Assembly (NCBI GenBank): GCA_947459635.1
Contig: CANHEA010000006.1
Location: 1 to 59,658 of the forward strand
Direction of reading: 5' to 3'
Source: Flavobacteriaceae bacterium
GTDB lineage: Bacteria; Bacteroidota; Bacteroidia; Flavobacteriales; Flavobacteriaceae
Length of the DNA: 59,658 bases
Below are positions 26,724 through 34,200 of this stretch, piece after piece. The position numbers were made by a program, and so were the translations under genes. The first letter of the stretch is position 1, and each line of letters begins with the position of its first letter. The notes beneath the pieces are model-generated. The model was given only the letters and a program-made list of their open reading frames with translations, did no database searches and was not told the DNA's origin.

Positions 26724-26755
26724 AAAAAAGGCTTCCAGATTCGGAAGCCTTTTTT
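26724..26755. terminator. Bidirectional intrinsic terminator
   Basis: A perfect 7-base stem, GGCTTCC / GGAAGCC, with loop AGATTC has six A before it and six T after it. It serves the B12 receptor operon and the convergent S41 peptidase gene. Confidence 0.92.
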
Positions 26756-26766
26756 GAATTTAGGTA

Positions 26767-28224
26767 TTATCGAAAGGGTTTTGAATCGACATACATCTCG
26801 TTTTTCAAACGACCAAGCGTGGAGTTGTCTTGTAATTTTTCGAAGACTCGAATTGGATCTTGCGGTATCTGTCTGCCACTGCCCATAATGGCATTTATGG
26901 CTAGTTGCAAAAGCGGTTCGTTGCTGTCTCCAAGAATACCGAGATTGCCAAAATCTTCTTTCAAGAGTATCGTTGGTTCCAATCCGTTGATGTAATCGCC
27001 AAAGCCGACTTTATTTACTATTTTCAAAACTATGGGTTGCATGGCGTAGCGATGTTTGTTGCTGCTATTGGCTTTTGAAAAATTCGGCGAATCGTAGAGC
27101 GTCACCGAGCCGACATTCTTCCCGGTGGTGACATCTCCGATTTGAATTACCTCGATGTAAGGTTTTAATCCGTTGATCACTAATTCACTTGCCGAGGCGG
27201 AACTTTTTGTTGTTAATATATACACTTTACTCAAATTCAAGCTAGATAGACCTTCGTTATTGCCTAGTTTATTGGTGAATAAATTCAGTAGATTACTCGG
27301 ATTGGTAGCATTGTAGTAGTCCTCTAATTTGGCATTCCATTGTTCTTTCGCAAAGACTTGATTGGTAAATTGACCGGTTATTAGACTCGCTAATCTCGTG
27401 GCTGTGGCTACCGAACCGCCTGAGTTATAGCGAAGATCAAGCACTAATTCTGTAATTCCTTGCGATTTCAATGTGCCAAAAGCAGCATTCAATTGCGATT
27501 CGTAATTCGGATAGAAACCATTATACATTAAGTACCCAATTTTATGCACACCTGAATTGATAACCGTTGTCAAATAGACAGGATTTTCGGAAAGAACCGA
27601 TTTGGTGAGCGTAACGGATTGTCCATTTGGCGTGATGTTGCCGGCATCGTACGTTGCAAAGTTCATCGTATAAGAGTCGTTACTCAATAGTGAACTGTAA
27701 TTTTCTTTGGTTAAAGGAGTTCCGTTAATAGCGTAAAAGATGGCACCTCGTTCGACGTTTTTAGCCGCAGCATCTGAATTGGGTAGCACATATCGAACGA
27801 CACCGAAGACCGCAGTTTGTGAAGCATCTTTGTAAAATAGACCAAAATCTGCTCCGTTGTTCTTGGTAGTTCCTGAAAGAATGCCTTCTAATTCATTGTA
27901 ATCAGAAAAGATGACACTAAAACGATCGATGGCTTCACCAGGATTTGGATACAAACTCTTTGGTTTGTTTAATAATTGTTGAAATAAGTTTTCTGGTCGA
28001 GGAAACCCGTAAAGAAATGCATTCAGATCAGATTGGTTTGCAAATCGATCATCCGCTAAATTGGCAACGTCTGGCTGCCACAAATAATACAAATTTAGTC
28101 CTTTCCAGATAAAATTATTAATGGCGATATCGTCAGGAACTTTATTGTCATCTTGCACTTCGCAACTTTGGAAAGTCAACGAAATTGTAAGTAAAAAGAT
28201 AAAATAGGAAAGAAAATTTTTCAT
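26767..28224 (-). CDS. S41 family (C-terminal processing type) peptidase lipoprotein
   Basis: This is a 485-residue exported serine protease with lipoprotein signal (MKNFLSYFIFLLTISLTFQSC, Cys near residue 21). A PDZ-like middle part (KNVERGAIFYAINGTPLT) precedes the catalytic domain, which contains LVLDLRYNSGGSVATA, the nucleophile block SSASASELVING, and the Lys of VTTGKNVG. That gives the Ser/Lys dyad of the tail-specific protease family. The start at 28224 is an ATG; an upstream in-frame TTG at 28230 is less likely. It stands alone, facing the B12 operon's terminator and divergent from the ECF sigma operon. Its substrate is unknown. Confidence 0.9.
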   Translation of the reverse strand: MKNFLSYFIFLLTISLTFQSCEVQDDNKVPDDIAINNFIWKGLNLYYLWQPDVANLADDRFANQSDLNAFLYGFPRPENLFQQLLNKPKSLYPNPGEAIDRFSVIFSDYNELEGILSGTTKNNGADFGLFYKDASQTAVFGVVRYVLPNSDAAAKNVERGAIFYAINGTPLTKENYSSLLSNDSYTMNFATYDAGNITPNGQSVTLTKSVLSENPVYLTTVINSGVHKIGYLMYNGFYPNYESQLNAAFGTLKSQGITELVLDLRYNSGGSVATATRLASLITGQFTNQVFAKEQWNAKLEDYYNATNPSNLLNLFTNKLGNNEGLSSLNLSKVYILTTKSSASASELVINGLKPYIEVIQIGDVTTGKNVGSVTLYDSPNFSKANSSNKHRYAMQPIVLKIVNKVGFGDYINGLEPTILLKEDFGNLGILGDSNEPLLQLAINAIMGSGRQIPQDPIRVFEKLQDNSTLGRLKNEMYVDSKPFR

Positions 28225-28282
28225 GATCAACTAGAGATTGCGTGAGTAAAATTAAGCCTTTTGAAATTATTTTCGCTTCTTT

Positions 28283-28307
28283 GTAACAAAAAAGTATCGG
28301 GTTCGTC
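28283..28307 (+). promoter_or_regulatory. ECF-type sigma promoter (probable autoregulation)
   Basis: GTAAC (28283-28287) and CGTC (28304-28307) are separated by 16 bases after AAC. This matches the canonical ECF arrangement of a -35 AAC and a -10 CGTC. It lies 33 bases before the likely sigma start codon at 28341 and contains no TAnnTTTG box, so the sigma factor probably drives its own operon. Confidence 0.6.
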
Positions 28308-28340
28308 TTGACTGTAACGCCTTCCAATAAGTTGTATAAT

Positions 28341-28850
28341 ATGAATCATAATGAGTTCTTGCAAGTCATCGCTCCGTTTAAAGACAAAGTCTTTCGACTG
28401 GCCAAACGATTACTTGTAAGCACGGAGGAGGCTGAGGATGCAACTCAAGAAGTTCTTGTAAAATTGTGGAATAAGAATGAAAGTCTAGATCAGTTTTCGA
28501 GCGTTGAAGCTTTCGCAATGACCATTACCAAGAACTATTGTTTGGATCAATTGAAATCAAAAAGAGCAGGGAATTTGCAGATTGTTCATTCGAACTACAC
28601 TGATCGACAACCGGGATTGCAGCAGCAGTTAGAAGATACAGATAGTTTGCAATGGGTGGAACGGATTATCAATGATCTGCCTGAACAACAACGACTGATC
28701 ATACAAATGCGTGATATCGAGCAATATGAATTTGCAGAAATCGCAAAAATTCTAGAAATGAATGAAACTGCCATTCGCGTAGCGCTTTCTAGAGCCAGAA
28801 AAACAATACGAGAAATCATGACTAAAACACATCATTATGGAATCGGATAG
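28341..28850 (+). CDS. ECF RNA polymerase sigma factor
   Basis: This 169-residue sigma-70 family factor has region 2 near residues 15-80 (FRLAKRLLVSTEEAEDATQEVLVKLW, then FAMTITKNYCLDQLKSKR). Region 4 is near residues 108-158 (INDLPEQQRLIIQMRDIEQYEFAEIAKILEMNETAIRVALSRARK). I prefer the ATG at 28341 to a TTG 11 codons upstream because the TTG lies inside the ECF-type promoter. The next gene overlaps its end by 14 bases and encodes a short membrane protein, the usual place for an anti-sigma factor. Two DUF4252 genes follow, a combination that recurs in Bacteroidetes as I remember it. Confidence 0.93.
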   Translation: MNHNEFLQVIAPFKDKVFRLAKRLLVSTEEAEDATQEVLVKLWNKNESLDQFSSVEAFAMTITKNYCLDQLKSKRAGNLQIVHSNYTDRQPGLQQQLEDTDSLQWVERIINDLPEQQRLIIQMRDIEQYEFAEIAKILEMNETAIRVALSRARKTIREIMTKTHHYGIG

Positions 28851-29295
28851 AATAGCATTATTAGTGTCAAAGTACTTTGATGGAGCAACTACTATTGGAG
28901 AAGAAATCGAATTGAAAAAATACTTTTCTTCGTCTGATGTTTCTGCCAATTTATTGCAATACAAACCATTGTTTGTTTATTTATCCGTCAATGCTACTCA
29001 AGAATTTGAAAAAGCAATACCAGCTTTGCAAAGCAAAAGCAATCCCATAAAATGGTTGTCGATTGCGGCTTCTGTAGTCGTTTTGCTAGGCATTGGAATT
29101 TACGCTTTTAATAATTTTTCCGAATCGAAATCGAACACTGAACTCGGCACTTTTGACGATCCTCAAGTAGCCTTCGAAGAAACACAAAAAGCGTTGGCAC
29201 TTTTGTCCAATCATGTCAATACAGGAATAGAAAGCGTTCGATACGTTCAAACCTATGAAGATACTCGAGACAAAGTATTTGTTGCAGAAAATTAA
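28837..29295 (+). CDS. Putative anti-sigma factor, single-pass membrane protein
   Basis: This 152-residue protein has a cytoplasmic N-terminus of about 75 residues that resembles the short sigma-binding domain (SKYFDGATTIGEEIELKKYFSSSD). It is followed by one membrane helix (WLSIAASVVVLLGIGIYAF, about residues 76-94) and a short periplasmic tail. The reading frame overlaps the sigma gene by 14 bases, which implies coupled translation and a stoichiometric partner. I do not see a zinc-binding HxxxCxxC motif, so it is not a classic ZAS anti-sigma factor. Its role is inferred from position and topology. Confidence 0.7.
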   Translation: MESDRIALLVSKYFDGATTIGEEIELKKYFSSSDVSANLLQYKPLFVYLSVNATQEFEKAIPALQSKSNPIKWLSIAASVVVLLGIGIYAFNNFSESKSNTELGTFDDPQVAFEETQKALALLSNHVNTGIESVRYVQTYEDTRDKVFVAEN

Positions 29296-29388
29296 TGTTT
29301 ACCACAGAAATCAATTTTAATATTTAATAATCACCCGAAGCGTAGCCGAACTATTTGGAGCGCAACGAAAAATCAAAAAACGAAAAAA

Positions 29389-29925
29389 ATGAAAAAATTT
29401 GCAATCACTTTAGTACTGGTTTTGATGTCAAGCCCATTCTTTGCTCAAGGAGCATTTGATAAATTTGATGGTCAAGATGACGTAACGTCTATCATTGTCA
29501 ACAAGAAAATGTTCGACTTGATGAGTAAGGTTAAGATGGATTCGTCGGATAAGGAAGCGCAGCAATATCTCAATCTGATTAAGAAATTGGATAATTTGAA
29601 AGTGTTTACCACCAAAAGTACACGTGTTGAAAACGAAATGAAAGCGACTGCCGACAAATATATCAAAACCTCAGGGTTAGAAGAATTGATGCGGGTTACC
29701 GAGAATGGTAGAAATATCAAAATTATGGTTAAGTCAGGTGCAAAAGATACTCAAGTAAGAGAATTGCTTATGTTTATTGAAGGTTCTAAAGGAGATGATA
29801 CGGTGTTAATGTCATTGACGGGTGATTTCGATTTGAATGAAATTTCAGTTTTGACCGATAAAATGAGATTTCCAGGTGGGGATGATTTGAAAAAAGCGGC
29901 CAAAGGTTCTAAAGGTCCAAAATAG
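29389..29925 (+). CDS. DUF4252 domain-containing secreted protein
   Basis: This 178-residue exported protein has signal MKKFAITLVLVLMSSPFFAQ and a mature domain typical of DUF4252: DDVTSIIVNKKMFDLMSKV near the start, LDNLKVFTTKS in the middle, and an amphipathic GLEELMRVTENG region. The C-terminus is basic (KKAAKGSKGPK). The family is widespread in Bacteroidetes and has no known activity. Here it is part of a sigma / membrane protein / DUF4252 / DUF4252 series, so it is probably a target or sensor component of that ECF system. The 93-base gap upstream has no clear promoter. Confidence 0.85.
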   Translation: MKKFAITLVLVLMSSPFFAQGAFDKFDGQDDVTSIIVNKKMFDLMSKVKMDSSDKEAQQYLNLIKKLDNLKVFTTKSTRVENEMKATADKYIKTSGLEELMRVTENGRNIKIMVKSGAKDTQVRELLMFIEGSKGDDTVLMSLTGDFDLNEISVLTDKMRFPGGDDLKKAAKGSKGPK

Positions 29926-29931
29926 TATATC

Positions 29932-30471
29932 ATGAGATGTATTCCTTACATTGTGCTATATGTGGCGCTATTAGTCCTCAACAGTTGCCAATCAGAACCA
30001 AGTTTACAACGCTATTTTGTTGACAAATCTGAAAGTAAAGATTTCATTGCATTGGATCTTTCGCCGAGTATTCTAAACCTCGATAAATCAAAGTTGACTA
30101 TTACTCAAAAAGAAGCGCTGGGTTCGTTTGACAAGATGAACATCTTAGCTTTCAAACTAAACGACAAAAACAAAGCGCAATTTGAATTAGAACGCGCCAA
30201 CGTCAATTCGATTTTGAAAGATGAAAAGTACCAGCAACTGATGAAGTTCGGTTCTGGGCAAGAAGGTGCTTCAATTAGTTTTATTGGCGATGACGAGCAC
30301 ATTGATGAGTTTGTTTTTTTTGCCAACAAAAAAGAAAATGGTTTTGCGGTTGTTCGTGTTCTAGGAAAAGACATGAATCCGACCATGATATTCAATATGA
30401 TTTCGGTCTTGAAAGAAGCGGATATCGACTTAGACCAGTTGAAACCGCTGCAAGATTTGATGACGAAATAA
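29932..30471 (+). CDS. DUF4252 domain-containing lipoprotein
   Basis: This 179-residue lipoprotein has a lipobox ending LNSC about 19 residues in. Its architecture is parallel to the preceding DUF4252 protein: FIALDLSPSILNLDKSKL corresponds to the opening helix of that protein, and DKMNILAFKLND to its LKVFTTKS strand. It is shorter at the C-terminus and lacks the basic tail. It starts six bases after the stop of its paralogue and ends at a terminator, so the sigma operon probably stops here. The function is unknown. Confidence 0.8.
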   Translation: MRCIPYIVLYVALLVLNSCQSEPSLQRYFVDKSESKDFIALDLSPSILNLDKSKLTITQKEALGSFDKMNILAFKLNDKNKAQFELERANVNSILKDEKYQQLMKFGSGQEGASISFIGDDEHIDEFVFFANKKENGFAVVRVLGKDMNPTMIFNMISVLKEADIDLDQLKPLQDLMTK

Positions 30472-30486
30472 TTTTGTTCCTATCAA

Positions 30487-30515
30487 TAAAAACCTTCCTA
30501 TCGGGAGGTTTTTTT
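30487..30515 (+). terminator. Intrinsic terminator of the ECF/DUF4252 operon
   Basis: AAAAACCTTCC and GGGAGGTTTTT pair around loop TATC with one G-T pair, followed by a T run of seven. It lies 16 bases after the DUF4252 lipoprotein stop codon. Confidence 0.85.
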
Positions 30516-30530
30516 ATGTCAATTTCTAAA

Positions 30531-30647
30531 TTATTTAAAGGGAGCGTAGCGCATTTCGAAAATGTAGCCACGTTCTTTTCCGATGTGCTTGTGCTTCACT
30601 TTGCATGCTAAGCGATATGCTTTTGCATAACGATTGTCATTTAGCAT
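30531..30647 (-). pseudogene. Remnant of a beta-carotene hydroxylase (CrtZ-like) C-terminus
   Basis: Translating the minus strand from an ATG at 30647 gives 38 residues that end at TAA with APFK. Over the last 35 residues it matches the C-terminal end of the intact CrtZ in this window (44699-45151) at 19 positions, including HKH, GKE and the PFK end. The hydroxylase normally has HKIHHKH here; the remnant reads CKVKHKH, so two of the His ligands are gone. The same frame stays open a little further upstream with only weak similarity, and no N-terminal part with the other His boxes is present. I read it as a decayed fragment of a second hydroxylase gene. Confidence 0.7.
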
Positions 30648-30683
30648 TACGCCAGCTGCCTTTTTTTGAAAAAGAAATACTTT

Positions 30684-30712
30684 AAAAAGCTTGTTGCATT
30701 AACAACTTTTTT
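30684..30712. terminator. Terminator-like hairpin in the decayed intergenic region
   Basis: AAAAAG, TTGTT, AACAA and CTTTTT form a stem with one bulged C and loop GCATT, with A/T runs on both sides. It does not follow any intact gene. It may be a leftover of the lost gene next to it. Confidence 0.4.
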
Positions 30713-30749
30713 GCGGTAATTGTCTCTTTCCCTCTCTCGCTTCAGTTCC

Positions 30750-31001
30750 TTAATTTATTATAGGTTTTAGAGGGTTGCCGACCTGTATTAACTGTCGCAA
30801 TAGTGTCCTCGATTTCCCTCCATAAACGAGCCAATCTATTTCTAAAATATCAGCGTCATTTGATATTAAATTGGAAGTGACGATTCTGTTGTTTGCTGTA
30901 TTTTTAAAATCCCAAAGATGCATTTCGTCGATGTTTTTTGCATGTTTGATTCGTTCGTGACATGAAACGGCGAGTTCGTGACATTTTTTGATACTGTGCA
31001 A
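30750..31001 (-). CDS. Short open frame of uncertain status, possibly a gene remnant
   Basis: The 83-codon frame has protein-like composition in its middle (MHLWDFKNTANNRIVTSN, then DADILEIDWLVYGG) and no low-complexity bias. It lacks a recognisable domain, signal or promoter, and begins in a region with no clear upstream partner. It is on the same strand as the CrtZ remnant and may be another decayed fragment. I do not recognise it. The stretch from 31002 to the hairpin at 31223 contains nothing I can support. Confidence 0.3.
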   Translation of the reverse strand: MHSIKKCHELAVSCHERIKHAKNIDEMHLWDFKNTANNRIVTSNLISNDADILEIDWLVYGGKSRTLLRQLIQVGNPLKPIIN

Positions 31002-31222
31002 AATAAATAAGTACTATTGTTTCGTATTTTGAAAAAAGAGATGCATTTGGACGTCTTAGCCACGGTGTTTTTTTACTTTTTTCAGGATAAAAAAGGAAAT
31101 GAGTTCACCCTCTTTTCCAAAATGCGAATAGACTTTATGCGCTATTCAAACAATAGGACTAGACCCCAAGTTTATCCTTTTTGCGGTACCTTATCGGTGC
31201 TGGCTATTTTCTTAAATCAAAG

Positions 31223-31256
31223 TCACTACGGGGCTAAAAACCCATACCTGTAGTGA
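31223..31256. promoter_or_regulatory. Inverted repeat just upstream of the giant adhesin gene
   Basis: TCACTAC (31223-31229) and GTAGTGA (31250-31256) are perfect complements, and inside them GGG and CCC flank a CTAAAAA loop. The hairpin ends 20 bases before the adhesin start codon. It could be an operator or an RNA structure in the leader. It has no T run, so it is not a terminator. Confidence 0.5.
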
Positions 31257-31276
31257 TGTAACAACAATTATGGGTC

Positions 31277-34200
31277 ATGAATTACATTATGAATACCATT
31301 ACATTTAAAAAAGGTGTTTTTAAGGCATTCCTTTTTACAGCAATCATGCTATTACTGAGTGTAAGCTTACATTCAGTGCAGGCGCAGAATTGCAGTGCAC
31401 CAGCTGCTCCTAATGTCAACTGGTCAGGCTGCGATAAGCAAGGTAACTCCTTGCCTTTTTCGAACCTGAGCGGTGCGAACCTGAGCGGTGCGAACCTGAT
31501 CAGTGCGTCCCTGGGTTTTTCGAACCTGAGCGGTGCGAACCTGAGCGGTGCGAACCTGAGCAGTGCATTACTACCCAATGTGAGCCTGACTAATACGAAC
31601 CTGACTAATGCGAACCTGACTAATGCGTACCTTGATAGTGCGAACCTAACCAATGCGAACCTGACCGGTGCAAACCTGAGCGGTGCAACTTTAACCGGTG
31701 TTGTGTCAGGCGGTATCATAGGTACTCCATCAGCTCTGCCTGCGGGTTGGCAGTTGATCAATGGTTACCTTGTTACTCCCCTTACCGCTATACAATCACA
31801 AGTCAATACATTTTGCAATGGTGCTTGTAACGGAAGCGCTAAGGTAGTGGCCAGCGGTGGTGTTGCTCCCTACACGTACTCGTGGTCACCAAGTGGTGGC
31901 ACTGCAGCAACTGCGTCGGGTTTGTGTGCTTTTACTTACACATGCACGATAACGGATTTTGCAGGATCAACCATAACAAAAAGCTTTACCATCACACAGC
32001 CTTCTGCCATTGTGGTTTCAGCTGCATCTCAAACCAATGTTTCGTGCAACGGCGGATCCAATGGTGCCGCATCAATCAATATGCCAACTGGTGGAGAACC
32101 AGGATATACTTATGATTGGACACCGGGAACTCCGGCAGGCGACGGAACCCGTTCAGTCACCGGATTGTCAGCAGGCACTTGGACCTGTACCGTTACGGAT
32201 AATAATGGGTGCACGGCAACAAAAACCTTCACCATCACACAGCCTTCTGCCATTGTGGTTTCAGCTGACCCTCAATCCAGTGTTTATTGCTACACCAATA
32301 ATAATGGTGCCGCATCGATCAATATACCAACCGGTGGAACCGGTCCATATACTTATAACTGGACATCGAATATTAATCCAACGACATTCAACGTAACCCG
32401 TTCAGTCACCGGATTACGAGCAGGCCCCGTCTACACCTGTACCGTTATGGATAGTAATGGCTGCACGAAATCTTTAGACTTCATCATCAATACCGAACTT
32501 TCGGTTTCAGCTGATACTCAAACCAATGTTTCTTGCAACGGCGGAAATAATGGTGCCGCAAAAGTCTCCGGATTTGGTGGAGCACGAACTGCTCCAGAAT
32601 ACGGATATTATTTTGACTGGACACCGGGAAATCCGACAGGCGACGGAACCCGTTCAGTCACTGGATTATCAGCAGGCACTTGGACCTGTACCGTTACGGA
32701 TGGAAATGGCTGCACGAAAACACAAACCTTCACCATCACACAGCCTTCTGCCATTGCGGTTTCAGCTGCATCTCAAACCAATGTTTCGTGCAACGGCGGA
32801 TCCAATGGTGCCGCATCGGTCAATACTTCCGGTGGAACACCAGGATATACTTATAACTGGACACCAGGTAATCCGACAGGCGACGGAACCCCTTCAGTCA
32901 CCGGATTATCAGCAGGCACTTGGACCTGTACCGTTACTGATGCTAATAGCTGCACGAAAACACAAACCTTCACCATCACACAGCCTTCTGCCATTGTGGT
33001 TTCAGCTGCATCTCAAACTAATGTTTCGTGCAACGGAGGATCTAACGGTTCAGCTTCAGTGACTCCATCGGGAGGAGCTGGTGGATATACTTATTATTGG
33101 TCACCATCTGGTGGAACAGCTGCTACAGCAACCGGATTAAGCGCAGGCACTTGGACCTGTACCGTTACGGATGCTAATAGCTGCACGGCAACATCAACCT
33201 TCATCATCACAGAGCCTTCTCCCTTAGAGGTTTCAGCTGCATCTCAAACCAATGAATTTTGCTACCGCGGATATTTTGGTTCGGCATCAATCAATATACC
33301 AACCGGCGGAACAGCACCATATACTTATGACTGGACACCGGGAAATCCGACAGGCGACGGAACCCGTTCAGTCAACTTTTTATCAGCAGGTACTTGGACC
33401 TGTACCGTTACGGATAATAATGGCTGCACGGCAACATTAAACTTCACCATCACAGAGCCTTCACCCTTACAGGTTTCAGCTGCATCTCAAACCAATGTTT
33501 CTTGCAACGGCCAAAATAATGGTGCCGCATCGGTCAATACAACAGGTGGAACACCAGGATATATTTATAACTGGAATCCACAACCTTCGATAGGCGCCGG
33601 AACCCCCTCAGTCAGCGGATTATCAGCAGGCACTTGGACCTGTTACGTTACGGATATGAATGGCTGCTATAAAACACAAGAATTTTATATAACTGTAAAT
33701 GATATTCAAGCGCCAGTTATTTCGTGTCCTGCAAACATCACAAATGTCGTAGCGACAAGTGCTGCTGGAGCGGTTGTAAATTATTCAACTCCAGTCGGAA
33801 CTGACAATTGTACAGGAGCAATCACTACAAGAATTGCTGGTTTAGCCAGTGGTGATACCTTCCCAATTGGTGTAACCACAGTAACACACCGGGTTACCGA
33901 TGCTGCAGGTTTAACGGCCGAATGTTCGTTTGACGTAACTGTTGTAGGTGTTGCACCAGAATTGGAATGCACAGGGAACATTTTTGTTAGTAATGATGCT
34001 GGTCAATGTGGTGCTATTGTAACTTTCGATACTTTTGGAACATTAGGTATTCCGGCTGCTTTGGTTACCTATTCAACTTCATCAGGTGCCACTACTTCAG
34101 GAAGTGTATTCCCAGTAGGAACAACTTATGTTACTGCTACAGCAACCAATGATTTTGGAAGTTCTTCATGTAGTTTTGGTATCTATGTTAATGATGCTGA

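Noticed and set aside
31017..31253. A 78-codon plus-strand frame before the adhesin gene
   Set aside because: Its translation is low in structure, it overlaps the inverted repeat at 31223-31256, and there is no signal or promoter.
31460..31700. Short regular repeats that could be mistaken for a CRISPR array
   Set aside because: The repeats are contiguous 15-base coding units without spacers and translate in frame into pentapeptide repeats.
31282..31761. A 159-codon frame on the minus strand rich in RFA repeats
   Set aside because: It is the antisense shadow of the 15-base pentapeptide repeats. Its regular composition follows from the repeat unit, and it has no promoter or start context.
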